Shown here: piece by piece, positions 14,753 through 24,108 of the stretch | Layout of the letters: each line of letters begins with the position of its first letter | How positions within the stretch are numbered: the first letter of the stretch is position 1 | NCBI RefSeq assembly: GCF_028622095.1 | Contig: NZ_CP115165.1 | Location: forward strand, 782,001-846,000 | Source of the DNA: Deinococcus aquaticus | GTDB taxonomy: Bacteria; Deinococcota; Deinococci; Deinococcales; Deinococcaceae | Reading direction: 5' to 3' | Length of the DNA stretch: 64,000 nt | Notes under the pieces: generated by a model | What the model saw: the letters and a program-made list of their open reading frames with translations, nothing else | What the model was told of the DNA's origin: nothing | Databases searched by the model: none | Position numbers and translations under genes: made by a program

Positions 14753-15904
14753 ATGCGTGTTCTGGAAGTGTTTCTGGTGTTCCTGCGGCTGGGCCTGACG
14801 AGTTTCGGGGGTCCGGTCGCGCACCTGGGGTACTTCCGCGCGGAGTTCGTGACGCGCCGCGCGTGGCTGGGCGAGGCGGCGTACGCGGATCTGGTGGCGC
14901 TGGCCGGGTTCCTGCCCGGCCCGGCCAGTTCGCAGGTGGGCCTGAGCGTGGGCCTGCTGCGCGCCGGCTGGCCGGGCCTGCTGGCCGCCTGGGCGGGCTT
15001 CACGCTGCCCAGCGCCGCCATGATGACCGCGCTGGCGCTGGGCCTGACCCGCCTGGGCGATCCGGGTCAGGCCGGGTGGCTGACCGGCCTGAAGCTCGCG
15101 GCGGTCGCAGTGGTCGCGCAGGCCGTGGCGGGCCTGTGGGCGTCGCTGGTCACGGACCGGGTGCGGGCGGGGCTGGCGCTGGGCACGGCGGCGGCGTTGC
15201 TGCTGTGGCCCGGCGCGGGCGCGCAGGTGCTGGCGCTGCTGGTGTGCGCGGGCGTCGGCTGGCGCTGGCTGACTGGGAAGGTCGGCGCGGGCGGCGCAGC
15301 CTTGCCCGCCGTTCCAGTGTCCCGCCGCGCCGGGACCGCGCTGCTGCTCCTGGCCGGGGCGCTGCTGCTGGCACTGCCGCTGCTGGCGCCGCTGGGGCCG
15401 GGCTGGGCCACGCTGGACGCCACATACCGCGCCGGGGCGCTGGTGTTCGGAGGCGGGCACGTGGTCCTGCCGCTGCTGGAGGGCAGCTTCGCGGGCGCGC
15501 TGCCGCAGGGCACCTTCACAGCCGGGTACGGCGCGGCGAACGCCATGCCGGGACCGCTGTTCACCTTCGCCACGTTCCTGGGGGCCGCCGCGCACGGCCC
15601 GGCCGGGGCGCTGATCGCCACGCTGGGCATCTTCCTGCCCGGCGCGCTGCTGATGGTCGGCGCTCTTCCCCACTGGGCGGCGCTGGCCGCCCGCCCGTCT
15701 GCCCGCGCCGCGCTGGCCGGACTGAACGCCGGCGTGGTCGGCCTGCTGCTGGCCGCGCTGTATGACCCGGTCTTCACCAGCGCCGTGCGCGGCCCGCGTG
15801 ACCTCGCGCTGGCGCTGCTGGCCTACGCCGCCCTGACCGTCCTGAGGTGGCCCGCCTGGGCCGTCGTGCTGGCCTGTGCGGGCGTCGGGTGGGCGGCGCT
15901 GTAG
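14753..15904 (+). CDS. chrA: Chromate transporter (CHR family)
   Basis: A 383-residue bidomain CHR permease, expected to export chromate by anion exchange. The N-terminal CHR half begins VFLVFLRLGLTSFGGPVAHLGYFRAEFV and carries ALAGFLPGPASSQVGLSVG. The C-terminal half repeats the pattern with AGALVFGGGHVVLPLLEG, GYGAANAMPGPLFTFATFLG and GALIATLGIFLPGALLM, so both conserved G-G-x-H and P-G-P motifs are present. Ten or more hydrophobic segments are visible. No ChrB regulator lies nearby, so transport of another anion cannot be excluded. The ATG at 14753 follows TACGAT and GGAGG. Confidence 0.93.
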   Translation: MRVLEVFLVFLRLGLTSFGGPVAHLGYFRAEFVTRRAWLGEAAYADLVALAGFLPGPASSQVGLSVGLLRAGWPGLLAAWAGFTLPSAAMMTALALGLTRLGDPGQAGWLTGLKLAAVAVVAQAVAGLWASLVTDRVRAGLALGTAAALLLWPGAGAQVLALLVCAGVGWRWLTGKVGAGGAALPAVPVSRRAGTALLLLAGALLLALPLLAPLGPGWATLDATYRAGALVFGGGHVVLPLLEGSFAGALPQGTFTAGYGAANAMPGPLFTFATFLGAAAHGPAGALIATLGIFLPGALLMVGALPHWAALAARPSARAALAGLNAGVVGLLLAALYDPVFTSAVRGPRDLALALLAYAALTVLRWPAWAVVLACAGVGWAAL

Positions 15905-15926
15905 GAGCCGCCTCCGTCCTCAGGCT

Positions 15927-16280
15927 CTACGGACAGGCCTCGTCCTGAAGGCCGTAGATGGTCAGGAAACGCCCCACGCGGGCACCCAGGGTGGGCAGGG
16001 GCGCGACCTCGCCGCACACCCAGTCCGGCTGGTACGCACGGCACACGTCGGGGCGCGTGTCGTACACGGCGCACAGGTGCCCGCACCCCTGATCGGGTCC
16101 GAGGTTCACGCACGGCACACCCAGCGGTTTGCCCAGCGCGTGAATGTCCGGCGCGGCGCAGCAGGCCCCGCAGGCGGCGCAGTCCCGCGTGACCGGACTG
16201 CGCGGGGCCACACCGGCGGGCGGGGTGAACCGGGCAGCCTCCTGCGCGTTGAGGTGCAGCGGCCCGGCGACCCTGGTCAA
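15927..16280 (-). CDS. YkgJ-family cysteine cluster protein
   Basis: A 117-residue protein with a Cys-rich core, DCAACGACCAAPDI, GVPCVNLGPDQGCGHLCAVYDTRPDVCRAYQPDWVCGE, the YkgJ/UPF0153 zinc- or iron-binding cluster pattern (CxxCGxCC then CxxY..RPxxCRxY). Function of the family is not firmly known. A TTG start at 16280 overlaps the hisC stop as TTGA, implying translational coupling in one operon. Codon bias and the overlap support it as real. Confidence 0.87.
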   Translation of the reverse strand: MTRVAGPLHLNAQEAARFTPPAGVAPRSPVTRDCAACGACCAAPDIHALGKPLGVPCVNLGPDQGCGHLCAVYDTRPDVCRAYQPDWVCGEVAPLPTLGARVGRFLTIYGLQDEACP

Positions 16281-17362
16281 GCCAGTTCGGCCAGCGCGGC
16301 CAGCAGCGCGTCGTTCTCGGCGGGCGTGCCGACGGCCACGCGCAGGCAGCCTTCGAGCAGGTGCAGGCGGTCCTGGCGGCGCACGACGATCCCGCGTGAC
16401 AGCAGGTGCGCGTAGGTGGTGCCGGCGTCCGGGGAGCGCAGCAGGAAGAAGTTCGAGCCGCTGGGCAGCGCCTCCAGGGTCGGGTGCGTGGCCAGGGCCT
16501 CCAGCACCCGCCCCCGCTCGCGCAAGCCCTCGGCCACACGCTCTTGCACATAGGCAGGGTTTTCCAGCGCGACTTCCAGGGCCGTCTGAGCCAGCAGGCT
16601 GACGTTGAAGGCCGGCACGAGCTTCTGGAGCTGCCCAGCCAGTTCCGGGTGTGCCAGCGCGTACCCGAGACGCAGGCCCGCCAGTCCCCAGGCCTTGCTG
16701 AAGGTGCGCAGGCTCAGGCAGTGGGGGTGCGCGCGGATCAGGTCGCGGTGATCCTGCCCGCCGTACTGGTAGTACGCCTCGTCGATCACCACGATCCAGC
16801 CCTGCGCGGCGTCGATCAGGGCGCGGATGTCGCGTTCGGCGTCCACGTGTCCGGTCGGGGCGTGCGGCTGCGTGATGTACAGCACGCCGGGCGCCCGCGC
16901 GGCCAGTTCGGCCTTCAGCGCCTCGACCGGCAGGCTGAAGTCCGCCTTCAGCGGCACCTGCACCAGTTCGGCGCCCAGCAGCTGCGCTTCGAGGGTGTAC
17001 ACGCTGAAGGTGGGGTTCACGGTCAGGACCGTCTGCCCGATGCCGCCCAGCTCGGTCAGCAGTTTGATCAGCACGTTACTGCCGGGCGTGACGACCACGC
17101 CCGCCGCGTCCCAGTCCTCGAACGCGGCGATGCGTTCACGCAGGGTGTCGGCGTGCAGGTCCGGGTAACGGTTCCAGGGGCGGGCGGCCATGCGCGCCAG
17201 GGCCTCGGCCTTCAGGTCCGCCGGGAAATCGTACGGGTTCTCGTTCTGGTCGAGCTTGATGGGTACGTCCAGCGGCGTGAACGGGTAGGCGGGCACGTCG
17301 CGCACGGCGGCGCGCACCCCGGCCGGAGTGATTCCGGCATCGGCAGAGGGCGTGGAGGTCAT
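16277..17362 (-). CDS. hisC: Histidinol-phosphate aminotransferase
   Basis: A 361-residue class I/II PLP aminotransferase converting imidazole-acetol phosphate to histidinol phosphate. Key elements are [13 protein letters not shown] near residue 37, [28 protein letters not shown] (phosphate binding), [14 protein letters not shown], NxPTG-type [19 protein letters not shown], the PLP-lysine motif [20 protein letters not shown] and a late GSNFFLLRS. The normal NPNNPTG is replaced by [11 protein letters not shown] 17362 starts [10 protein letters not shown]. It is transcribed with the YkgJ-family gene and divergent from the TetR gene. Confidence 0.94.
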   Translation of the reverse strand: MTSTPSADAGITPAGVRAAVRDVPAYPFTPLDVPIKLDQNENPYDFPADLKAEALARMAARPWNRYPDLHADTLRERIAAFEDWDAAGVVVTPGSNVLIKLLTELGGIGQTVLTVNPTFSVYTLEAQLLGAELVQVPLKADFSLPVEALKAELAARAPGVLYITQPHAPTGHVDAERDIRALIDAAQGWIVVIDEAYYQYGGQDHRDLIRAHPHCLSLRTFSKAWGLAGLRLGYALAHPELAGQLQKLVPAFNVSLLAQTALEVALENPAYVQERVAEGLRERGRVLEALATHPTLEALPSGSNFFLLRSPDAGTTYAHLLSRGIVVRRQDRLHLLEGCLRVAVGTPAENDALLAALAELA

Positions 17363-17468
17363 GGGGTTCGTTGTATCACCCGCCCCCCGCCGGGCGTCCA
17401 CCCAGGCCAGACCCGCCCAGCCGTCCGCACCGGGCCGGGGCCGCGCACCCACCGGTACAGACGCCGCA

Positions 17469-17484
17469 CCAAACGCCCGTTTGG
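17469..17484. promoter_or_regulatory. PaaR-type operator palindrome
   Basis: CCAAACGCCCGTTTGG has perfect 7-bp arms around CC, 49 bp before the TetR start. It fits the CNAACGNNCGTTNG consensus that I recall for the phenylacetyl-CoA-responsive PaaR of Thermus. It probably mediates autoregulation by the adjacent repressor. Confidence 0.75.
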
Positions 17485-17533
17485 GCGCGTGCTACCCTTC
17501 CCTTCAGGAGCGCCGCGCGCCCACCCCACCACC

Positions 17534-18133
17534 ATGACAGACACTGCCAAACCCCGCCGCGAGCAGATTCTCGACTCGGCCAGCCGCCTCTTCTCCGAGC
17601 GCGGGTATCACGCGACCAGCATGCGCGACCTCGCCGGGGACCTGGGCATGCAGGGCGGCAGCCTGTACGCGCACATTTCCTCGAAAGAAGAACTGCTGAT
17701 CGAGATCGTCAATCAGGCGTCCCGGCAGTTCGACACGGCGCTGTTCACGCTGCGCGGCGAGGCCATGCCCGCCGACCAGAAACTCCGAGAGGCCATGTAC
17801 CGCCACATCCGCGTGGTCGCGGACAACATGGACAGCGCCACCGTGTTCTTCCACGAGTGGAAACACCTGTCCCCCGAGGCGTACGCCCGCGTGACCGGCT
17901 GGCGCGACACCATCGACGCCTTCTACCGCGAACTGATCACGCAGGGCGTGCAGGAAGGAACTTTCCGAGCCGACCTGGACATCAAGATGACCTCGTACCT
18001 CGTGCTGTCCGCCGTGAACTGGGCGTACACCTGGTACCGCCCCGGCGGGAACCTCGGGCCGCGCGACGTGGCCGAACAGTTCGCGGACATGCTGCTCGGC
18101 GGCCTGCGCGCGCCCACCGGAGAGCGGCCGTGA
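17534..18133 (+). CDS. TetR/AcrR-family transcriptional regulator (PaaR-like)
   Basis: A 199-residue TetR regulator. The N-terminal helix-turn-helix covers residues 8-55 ([51 protein letters not shown]). The ligand domain includes [16 protein letters not shown], seen in fatty acid and phenylacetate degradation regulators such as PaaR and FadR-type TetRs. A perfect palindrome matching the PaaR consensus lies upstream. The stop overlaps the next gene as GTGA. No acyl-CoA catabolic genes adjoin, so the target regulon must lie elsewhere. The effector is inferred to be an acyl- or phenylacetyl-CoA. Confidence 0.88.
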   Translation: MTDTAKPRREQILDSASRLFSERGYHATSMRDLAGDLGMQGGSLYAHISSKEELLIEIVNQASRQFDTALFTLRGEAMPADQKLREAMYRHIRVVADNMDSATVFFHEWKHLSPEAYARVTGWRDTIDAFYRELITQGVQEGTFRADLDIKMTSYLVLSAVNWAYTWYRPGGNLGPRDVAEQFADMLLGGLRAPTGERP

Positions 18134-18459
18134 GTCACCCCACCGTCACCGTCCCCATCCGCGAGGCGATCCGCTACGCGCAGGGCCGCGCCGAACGCCT
18201 GGGCCGCACCCAGCAACTCGAGATCGGCACGGACCTGTTCATCCGCATCGGCCCCGGCGGCCGCAAGTTCCTGCTGTTCAGCCTGGAAGACGAACCGCAG
18301 CGCAGCAGCGCCGAAGCCATCGCCGCCGCCCTGGGCCTGAAAAACCCCACGTACGGCTGGCATCAGGGCGCCACCCTGCGCTCCCTGACCGTCATCGAGG
18401 AAGGCGCCCAGAGCCTCCCCGAAAGCGGCCCCGCCGAAGCGGACGACGGCACGCTGTAA
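18130..18459 (+). CDS. Conserved hypothetical protein, 109 aa
   Basis: A 109-residue soluble protein starting at a GTG that overlaps the TetR stop (GTGA), so the two are translationally coupled. The first 75 residues look folded ([47 protein letters not shown], then a helix [12 protein letters not shown]). The tail is acidic and Ser/Pro-rich. No catalytic motif or known family is recognised. Coupling to a regulator suggests co-regulation. A strong hairpin follows. Confidence 0.8.
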   Translation: MSHPTVTVPIREAIRYAQGRAERLGRTQQLEIGTDLFIRIGPGGRKFLLFSLEDEPQRSSAEAIAAALGLKNPTYGWHQGATLRSLTVIEEGAQSLPESGPAEADDGTL

Positions 18460-18485
18460 GGCACGCCGCGCCGGACGACGCAACA

Positions 18486-18529
18486 GAACGGGGGTGGCAA
18501 TCGGCCTGAGCCAGTTGCCACCCCCGTTC
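18486..18529. terminator. Bidirectional hairpin terminator
   Basis: GAACGGGGGTGGCAA (18486-18500) pairs perfectly over 15 bp with TTGCCACCCCCGTTC (18515-18529), between convergent genes ending at 18459 and 18537. Confidence 0.85.
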
Positions 18530-18536
18530 CAGTGAC

Positions 18537-19184
18537 TTAATTCTTGGCGTTGCCTTCGAAGGCGGCCTTGAACTTCTGGAGGTCCTCGGCGATCTGCTGG
18601 CTGGGTTCCTCACCGAACAGTTTCGCCACGGCCGCGCCGAGCGGGCCGGCCGGGGGGCGGTACGAGAGGGCCACGTGCACGCGGGTGCCGCCGTTGGGGA
18701 GCGATTCGAACTGCACGCTGCCGGCGTTGTCGACGGTCGCGCCGGGCAGGGAGTGCCAGCCGATGCGCTGGCCGGGCTTGTCGTTCACGATCTCGGCTTC
18801 CCACTCGACGTGCGTGCCCAGCGGGGCCTTGGCAACCCAGCGGCTGCGTTTCTCGTCGAGGGCCGTGACGCTCTCAAGGTGGCTCATGATCTGGGGAAGG
18901 TTCTCCAGTTTGCGCCAGAAGTCGTACACGTCCTGCGCGGGGCGGTCGATGACGACGCTGTGCTCCACGAAGATCGGCTTGGCGGCCGCGCTGTTGCCAC
19001 TCAGGCCGGCGGCGGCCATCACCGGGTCGTTGCCGGTCGCGGCGCGGTACGCGAGGTACCCGCCGACGGCGGCCATGCCCAGGCCCAGCACGCCTCTTTT
19101 GCGCAGTCCCATCAGCAGCAGGGCGCCACCGGCGGCGCCGCTGATCATGCGGGTCTGATCCATTCCACTTTCGTTGTTGGTCAT
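18537..19184 (-). CDS. SRPBCC-family (polyketide cyclase/coenzyme Q-binding-like) protein
   Basis: A 215-residue protein. The N-terminus has Gly-rich hydrophobic stretches ([36 protein letters not shown]) suggesting membrane association. Residues about 68-205 form a START/SRPBCC fold: [46 protein letters not shown], then [12 protein letters not shown] and [29 protein letters not shown]. This N-terminal anchor plus SRPBCC layout is common in Deinococcus and actinobacteria, but the ligand is unknown. ATG 19184 has a GGAGG box about 8 nt upstream. The gene before it encodes a hydrophilic protein on the same strand. Confidence 0.88.
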   Translation of the reverse strand: MTNNESGMDQTRMISGAAGGALLLMGLRKRGVLGLGMAAVGGYLAYRAATGNDPVMAAAGLSGNSAAAKPIFVEHSVVIDRPAQDVYDFWRKLENLPQIMSHLESVTALDEKRSRWVAKAPLGTHVEWEAEIVNDKPGQRIGWHSLPGATVDNAGSVQFESLPNGGTRVHVALSYRPPAGPLGAAVAKLFGEEPSQQIAEDLQKFKAAFEGNAKN

Positions 19185-19254
19185 AATTCGTCCTCCGTGA
19201 GGGTCAGTGTAATAACGCCCGGCACCCTCGGGGTGAAGTTCCGGGCAGAACTCA

Positions 19255-19539
19255 TTAAGTACCCTTGATCTTCGCGGCGCCGTCCGGGGGTGCGTGGCCC
19301 TGTTGTTCGCTGCCTGCGTGCTGGTCCTGAATGACCTGCGCGGCCGCCCGGTCCTGCTGCGTGACCGGCCCGCCCTGCACGGACGCGTCCAGGTTGGTGT
19401 TGGCGCCCTGGGTCGCGTGGTCACTGCCGGAGTGTTCACTGGCGGCCTCGGGCGTGCTCACGGGGTCAGGGCCGGGTTGTGCCGCCTGTCCGGCGCCGTT
19501 CTGTCCGGCTTGCTGCTGTTCAGTTCTGTCTGCCACCAT
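19255..19539 (-). CDS. Hydrophilic low-complexity small protein, 94 aa
   Basis: A 94-residue protein rich in Gln, Ala, Gly, Asp and Ser and almost free of hydrophobic residues ([21 protein letters not shown]). It is probably intrinsically disordered, resembling hydrophilin-type stress proteins in composition only. ATG 19539 follows a weak GGGGG box. It lies 70 bp upstream of the SRPBCC gene on the same strand and may share its transcript. No family recognised; a chance open frame is possible. Confidence 0.58.
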   Translation of the reverse strand: MVADRTEQQQAGQNGAGQAAQPGPDPVSTPEAASEHSGSDHATQGANTNLDASVQGGPVTQQDRAAAQVIQDQHAGSEQQGHAPPDGAAKIKGT

Positions 19540-19803
19540 CTACCCCCAGTCAGGAGACCGCTGCGGTCGCGGGTGCGAACGGCGTCCTTGCAGTTTGAGG
19601 CTTTCATCCTGGCCCACCGACCCGCCCCGCAACATGTGGCGCGGCCCAATGCACCTCCATACAGTCCCGCCCGCACAGTCCTGCCCGCCATCCGCGTCCC
19701 CGGCTGACGTGGGCAGGGCGGCCGGCCTCCAGACGCCCGCTTCCAGACACCTGTGCGGGCCGGTCTGCGGCGGCGGGCGTTCCTGGGCTACCCTGCCCTC
19801 TAT

Positions 19804-20739
19804 ATGAGATCCTCCCCTGCTCCGGGCCGACTGGACGGCCTTTCACTGGCCGCGATTCTGGTCACGATCGTGTTCTGGGCGTCGGCCTTCGCGGGGATCC
19901 GGGCGGGGCTGGAGGTCTTCACGCCGGGGCACGTGACGCTGTACCGCTTTCTGGTCGCCAGTCTCGCGCTGGGCGTGTACGCGCTGATTGCGCGGATTCC
20001 GGTGCCTCCGCTGGCGGACCTGGGGCGGATCGCGGCGCTGAGTTTCTCGGGGATCACGCTGTACCACGTCTGCCTGAATTACGGCGAGGTGAGCGTCCCG
20101 GCGGGTACGGCCAGCCTGATCATTGCGGCGGGGCCGGTCATCACGGCGCTGCTGGCCACGCGTTTTGGTGGGGAGCGGCTGAACGCGCTGGGGTGGGCGG
20201 GCACGCTGGTCAGTCTGGGCGGCGTGACGCTGATCGTGCTGGGCAGCGGTCAGGGACTGAGTTTCACGCGGGGGGCGCTGCTGATCCTGGCGGCAGCTGT
20301 GTTCACCAGCGTGTACTTCGTGTTCCAGAAGCCGCTGCTGCGGCGCATGAACCCGCTGCACTTCACGGTGTGGTCGCTGATGCTGGGCACCGTGCCGATG
20401 CTGGTGTTCCTGCCGGGCTTCGGGGCCGAGCTGCGGGCCGCGCCGCTGCACGCGCACCTGGCGATGGTGTACATCGGGTTGTTCCCGGCGGCGCTGGCGT
20501 ACCTGACCTGGACGTTCGCGCTCTCGCGGGTGGGGGCGGGCGTGACCACGTCGTTCCTGTACGTGTCGCCGGTGTTCGCGGTGCTGATCGCGTGGGCGTG
20601 GCTGGGTGAACTGCCGACCCTGATCAGCGTGCTGGGCGGCGTGATTGCCGTGGCGGGCGTGGTGCTGGTGAACACGCGCGGCCGCCCGGCGCTCATGACC
20701 GCACCCGTGCCCGCTGCGGCGCCGGATGTGCGGTCATGA
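19804..20739 (+). CDS. DMT-superfamily (EamA) transporter
   Basis: A 311-residue ten-helix transporter with two EamA repeats. The first opens [42 protein letters not shown], and the second [39 protein letters not shown]. It also has [45 protein letters not shown], the classic late-helix motif. It probably exports amino acids or other metabolites; substrate unknown. TACCCT (19789-19794) is 9 nt before the ATG. Its stop overlaps the ABC gene start (ATGA), so it heads a compact operon. Confidence 0.92.
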   Translation: MRSSPAPGRLDGLSLAAILVTIVFWASAFAGIRAGLEVFTPGHVTLYRFLVASLALGVYALIARIPVPPLADLGRIAALSFSGITLYHVCLNYGEVSVPAGTASLIIAAGPVITALLATRFGGERLNALGWAGTLVSLGGVTLIVLGSGQGLSFTRGALLILAAAVFTSVYFVFQKPLLRRMNPLHFTVWSLMLGTVPMLVFLPGFGAELRAAPLHAHLAMVYIGLFPAALAYLTWTFALSRVGAGVTTSFLYVSPVFAVLIAWAWLGELPTLISVLGGVIAVAGVVLVNTRGRPALMTAPVPAAAPDVRS

Positions 20740-22208
20740 GCGCCGGGACGGGACCGCTGGGCGTGCAGGACGTGACGGTCCGCCTGGGCGGCGAGGTGAT
20801 CCTGAGTGGCGTGACGCTGGACGTGCAGCGCGGCGAGTTCCTGGCCCTGATCGGCCCGTCCGGTGGCGGCAAGAGCACGCTGCTGCGCATCCTGGCGGGC
20901 CTGCTGAAGCCCGCGTCCGGCACAGTGCGGATCGGGACGCCCCCGGCGCTGGTGTTTCAGGATTACCGGTTGCTGCCGTGGCGCAGCGCCCTGCGGAACG
21001 TGGCGCTGCCCGCCGACCTGGGGGCCGGGGGGGGCCTGCCGCCCGCCGAGGCGCTGAAACTGGTGGGCATGGAGGAGTATGGCTCTTACTTCCCGGCGCA
21101 GCTGTCGGGCGGGATGCGGGCGCGGGTGGCGCTGGCCCGCGCGCTGGCGCAGAGCGGGGACGTGCTGCTGCTGGACGAACCGTTCGCGGCGCTCGACGCG
21201 CTGGTCCGCGAGCGCTTCAACGCCGAGTTGCGGCACCTGCACGAGAAGACGGGCCGGACGACGGTCCTGGTCACGCACTCGATCCGCGAGGCGGTGTGGC
21301 TGGCCGACCGGGTGGCGGTCCTGCGGGACGGGCAGATCGTCGAGGTGCTCGATACGCGCGGCGAGGGCCGCGTGAGCGCGTACACGGACGGGCTGGAGGC
21401 GCACCTGCGCTCGGTGCTGGGCACCGGGGACAGCACCCGCGTGCGCTCGGACGTGCCCGCCCCGCGCAGCGCCGGGTGGCTGCTGCCGCTGCTGGCGGTG
21501 GGGCTGGCGCTGGCCGGGTGGCAGCTGGGCGCGTCGGCGCTGGGTCAGCCGTTCCTGCTGCCCACCCCGGCCGCCGTGTGGCAGGAGGCGGTGCGGACCG
21601 CTCCGGCGCTGGCGGCGGCGTTCTGGGTGACGGTCCGCACGGCGCTGCTGGGCACGCTGCTGGGCGCGCTGGGCGGCGTGCTGATCGGGTACCCGCTGGC
21701 GAAGTGGCGGGCGCTGGAACGCTTCCTGAGTCCGTTCATCGTGGCGTCGCAGAGTACGCCGATCGTGGTGCTCGCCCCGCTGCTGGTGTCGTGGCTGGGT
21801 TTCGGGTTCCTGCCGGCCGTGGTCGTGTCGGCTCTGAGCGCCCTGTACCCGATCATGGTGGCGACCCTGGTGGGCGTGCGCGAACTGGAAGCCACGTACC
21901 ACGAGCTGTTCAGCACCCTGCAGGCCAGCGCGTGGCAGCGGCTGCGGCGGCTGGAACTGCCGGGCGCGCTGCCCGTCATGCTGGGCGGCCTGCGGCTGGC
22001 GGCCAGTCTGGCACTGATCGGGGCGGTCGTGTGGGAGTTCGTGGACCCCAACCAGAAGGGCCTGGGCCTGTCGGTGCAGGTGGCGGGCGTGTACCAGAAC
22101 AAGGCGGCGCAGTTCGCGGCGATCGCGTTGCTGATCGGGTACGGGGTGCTGGTGTACGCGCTGATCACAGGCCTGGAACGCCGCGTCATGCAGCGGCGGG
22201 GTCGGTAG
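20736..22208 (+). CDS. Fused ABC transporter: ATPase plus permease (SsuBC/TauBC-like)
   Basis: A 490-residue single-chain importer component. Residues 1-225 form an ATPase: Walker [11 protein letters not shown]-loop [12 protein letters not shown], signature [15 protein letters not shown], Walker [13 protein letters not shown] and switch His in VTHSIREA. Residues about 245-490 form a permease with [16 protein letters not shown], five or six helices and an EAA-like loop ([24 protein letters not shown]). Both halves match the nitrate/sulfonate/taurine/pyrimidine class, in which they are normally separate proteins. No periplasmic binding protein adjoins, so substrate is unknown. There is no frameshift or stop at the junction. 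It is coupled to the DMT transporter by ATGA. Confidence 0.9.
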   Translation: MSAGTGPLGVQDVTVRLGGEVILSGVTLDVQRGEFLALIGPSGGGKSTLLRILAGLLKPASGTVRIGTPPALVFQDYRLLPWRSALRNVALPADLGAGGGLPPAEALKLVGMEEYGSYFPAQLSGGMRARVALARALAQSGDVLLLDEPFAALDALVRERFNAELRHLHEKTGRTTVLVTHSIREAVWLADRVAVLRDGQIVEVLDTRGEGRVSAYTDGLEAHLRSVLGTGDSTRVRSDVPAPRSAGWLLPLLAVGLALAGWQLGASALGQPFLLPTPAAVWQEAVRTAPALAAAFWVTVRTALLGTLLGALGGVLIGYPLAKWRALERFLSPFIVASQSTPIVVLAPLLVSWLGFGFLPAVVVSALSALYPIMVATLVGVRELEATYHELFSTLQASAWQRLRRLELPGALPVMLGGLRLAASLALIGAVVWEFVDPNQKGLGLSVQVAGVYQNKAAQFAAIALLIGYGVLVYALITGLERRVMQRRGR

Positions 22209-22254
22209 GCGTTCACCCGGACGAATGGGCGCGGCGGGCGCTACCCTGGGCCGC

Positions 22255-22665
22255 ATGGACAGACCGCTGGTGTGTGTGGGGGCGCTCGTGTGGGGCCAGG
22301 ATGGCCGGGTGCTGCTGGTGCGCACCACGAAATGGCGTGGGCTGTGGGGCGTGCCCGGAGGCAAGGTCGAGTGGGGCGAGACGCTGCTGGGCGCCGTGAC
22401 CCGCGAGTTCCGTGAGGAAGTGGGCCTGGAGTTACGGGACGTGCTGTACGCGCAGACGCAGGAATCGGTCCTGAACCCGGAGTTCCATAAGCCCGCGCAC
22501 ATGCTGCTGGTGGACTTCTTTGCCAGCACGGACGGGCACGAGATCACGCCGAACGAGGAGATCGAGGAGTGGGCCTGGGTGCACCTGTCTGGGGCGCTGA
22601 AATACCCGCTGAACGGCGTGACGCGCACGCTGGTGGAACTGGCCCTGCGGCGGGGTGAGCAGTGA
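22255..22665 (+). CDS. NUDIX hydrolase
   Basis: A 136-residue NUDIX pyrophosphohydrolase. The Nudix box is intact in [26 protein letters not shown] (residues 38-63). The preceding [17 protein letters not shown] is typical of the MutT/ADP-ribose pyrophosphatase-like group. Substrates of such enzymes range from oxidised nucleotides to dinucleoside polyphosphates and cannot be assigned. TACCCT at 22242-22247 is 7 nt before the ATG, so it may have a leaderless promoter of its own inside the cluster. The stop overlaps the next start (GTGA). Confidence 0.93.
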   Translation: MDRPLVCVGALVWGQDGRVLLVRTTKWRGLWGVPGGKVEWGETLLGAVTREFREEVGLELRDVLYAQTQESVLNPEFHKPAHMLLVDFFASTDGHEITPNEEIEEWAWVHLSGALKYPLNGVTRTLVELALRRGEQ

Positions 22666-23405
22666 CGGAGCGCACCGACACCACGCAGGGTCGGGGGACG
22701 GCGCTCGTCACGGGCGCGTCGCGGGGGATCGGGCGGGCGCTGGCCGTCGCGCTGGCCGCCGAGGGCTTCGACGTGGCGGTGCATTACCGGGGCAGCGAGG
22801 CCGACGCGCAGGAGACCGCGCGGCTGTGCCACGAGTACGGCGTGCAGGCGACTGCGTTGCAGGCGGACCTGACCGACCCCGCCCAGGCGCGCGCGCTGGT
22901 CCGCGCAGCCCACTCGGCCCTTCCGGGGTCGGGGCTGGCGGTACTGGTGAACAACGTAGGCAACTACGTGAACCGCCCGCTGCTGGACACCACCGACGCC
23001 GAGTGGGCCGACATGCTGGGCAGCAACCTGACCGCCACCTTCGCCACCTGCCAGGAGGCGGCGCCGCTGCTGCGCGCGCGCGGCTGGGGGCGCATCGTGA
23101 ACCTGGGGTACGCGGGGGCCTCCTCGAACGTGGCGCGGCCTGGGATCGTGCCGTACGTGATCGCCAAGGCCGGGGTGCTGCAACTGAGCCGGTCGCTGGC
23201 GGTGGTGCTGGCCGGCAGTGGTGTCAGCGTGAACGTGGTCAGTCCCGGCGTGATCGAAACGAGCGTGAGTCAGCCGGTCGCGCAGATTCCGGCCGGTCGG
23301 CCCGGCACCGTGCCGGAGCTGGTGCAGGCGGCGCTGTCGTTCGTGCGGGCCAGTGATTACCTGACCGGGCAGGAACTGGAAGTCGCGGGCGGCTGGAACC
23401 TCTGA
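22662..23405 (+). CDS. Short-chain dehydrogenase/reductase (FabG-like)
   Basis: A 247-residue classical SDR using NAD(P)H on an unknown carbonyl or alcohol. It shows TGASRGIG (cofactor), NNVGNYVN in place of the NNAG motif, a YVIAK catalytic Tyr-Lys pair and [10 protein letters not shown]. The usual catalytic Ser appears replaced or shifted (NLGYAGASS). GTG 22662 overlaps the NUDIX stop, so the two are coupled. The TGA is followed three bases later by the hairpin repeat at 23405. Confidence 0.92.
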   Translation: MTERTDTTQGRGTALVTGASRGIGRALAVALAAEGFDVAVHYRGSEADAQETARLCHEYGVQATALQADLTDPAQARALVRAAHSALPGSGLAVLVNNVGNYVNRPLLDTTDAEWADMLGSNLTATFATCQEAAPLLRARGWGRIVNLGYAGASSNVARPGIVPYVIAKAGVLQLSRSLAVVLAGSGVSVNVVSPGVIETSVSQPVAQIPAGRPGTVPELVQAALSFVRASDYLTGQELEVAGGWNL

Positions 23406-23540
23406 TACGGACTCCGATTGAATGGCTTGCAAAGCCGTTCAATCCGAGCGGACGCGAGTAGGAGCAATGAGGATTCCGGGCGTGGAGTTGGCAACCCGGT
23501 GTGGTTCCGGGTTGTTAACGAAACAGACGGAATCCGTATG
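23405..23540 (+). repeat. Full-length two-hairpin repeat, copy 1
   Basis: About 136 bp. The left end ATACGGACTCCG and right end CGGAATCCGTAT are near inverted repeats. Hairpin 1 is TTGAATGGCTT, GCA, AAGCCGTTCAA; hairpin 2 is GTTGGCAACCCGG with CCGGGTTGTTAAC. It starts three bases after the SDR stop codon. The 48467 copy shares the same layout with compensating stem changes. Confidence 0.88.
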
Positions 23541-23605
23541 ACATGGACTCCGGTTGAATGGCCTGCAAAGCCGTTCAATCCGAGTGGATGCCGGGAGGAG
23601 AGAAC
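23541..23605 (+). repeat. Partial repeat copy in tandem
   Basis: Directly after copy 1, CATGGACTCCGGTTGAATGG and GCCGTTCAATCC repeat the left end and first hairpin. The copy then degenerates before the second hairpin. It again begins three bases after a TGA, here the one at the right end of copy 1. Confidence 0.8.
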
Positions 23606-23625
23606 CACCCCTCCGGGTCTGGGGG

Positions 23626-24108
23626 TCAGCGGAGGTTCAGGACGGCGCGGGGCGTGGCGGGCAGGGGCGCGGGGGTACTTTTCCAGAGGGTCTGTCCGGT
23701 GGGGCTGGTCAGGGTCGCCTGCACGGTGTAGGCGTGGCCCCGTTGCAGACGGACGGGGTTGAACAGGACCTGGTAGGGGGCGGGCAGGCGGCTGACCGGG
23801 AAGCGGACGGTGACGGGCGCGCGGTCGGGCGCGGTGGTGTCGCGGATGGTGACGGTGGCCTGCGTGCCGGCCGGGAAGTTCTGGCGGGTGTTCGTGGCGG
23901 TGCGCAGTTGTCCGCGCAGTTCGTGCCAGCCGGTGGGAATGTCGCGGCTGGGTGCGGCGTCCACGGGTGTGAGGGTGATCTGGGCCAGGACCGGGCTGAG
24001 GATGACGCTGCCAGCGCGGTTCTGGGCGTGGGCGGCGGAGAACAGCAGGCCGGGCAGCAGCGCGGCGGGCAGCAGAGCAGAGCGCAGGGTGTTTGTGAAA
24101 AACTTCAT
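23626..24108 (-). CDS. YbaY-like secreted protein
   Basis: A 160-residue exported protein. The signal peptide MKFFTNTLRSALLPAALLPGLLFSAAHAQ has an AHA cleavage site. The mature part resembles YbaY/DUF4223-type beta-sandwich lipoproteins that bind small hydrophobic groups: DRAPVTVRFPVSRLPAPYQVLFNPVRLQRGHAYTVQATLTSPTGQTLWKST matches the VPFxLxYDPxxIxxxxxYxVxAxI pattern. ATG 24108 begins the signal peptide. It is monocistronic and convergent with the SDR operon. Function unknown beyond envelope location. Confidence 0.75.
   Translation of the reverse strand: MKFFTNTLRSALLPAALLPGLLFSAAHAQNRAGSVILSPVLAQITLTPVDAAPSRDIPTGWHELRGQLRTATNTRQNFPAGTQATVTIRDTTAPDRAPVTVRFPVSRLPAPYQVLFNPVRLQRGHAYTVQATLTSPTGQTLWKSTPAPLPATPRAVLNLR

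Noticed and set aside
20250..23432. Long minus-strand open frame opposite the DMT-ABC-NUDIX-SDR operon
   Set aside because: The plus-strand proteins carry complete catalytic motifs; the opposite frame is low complexity.
23405..23605. Repeat copies as ordinary intrinsic terminators
   Set aside because: The stems lack a following T-run, and the shared termini and fixed stop-codon spacing point to a repeat family rather than independent terminators.
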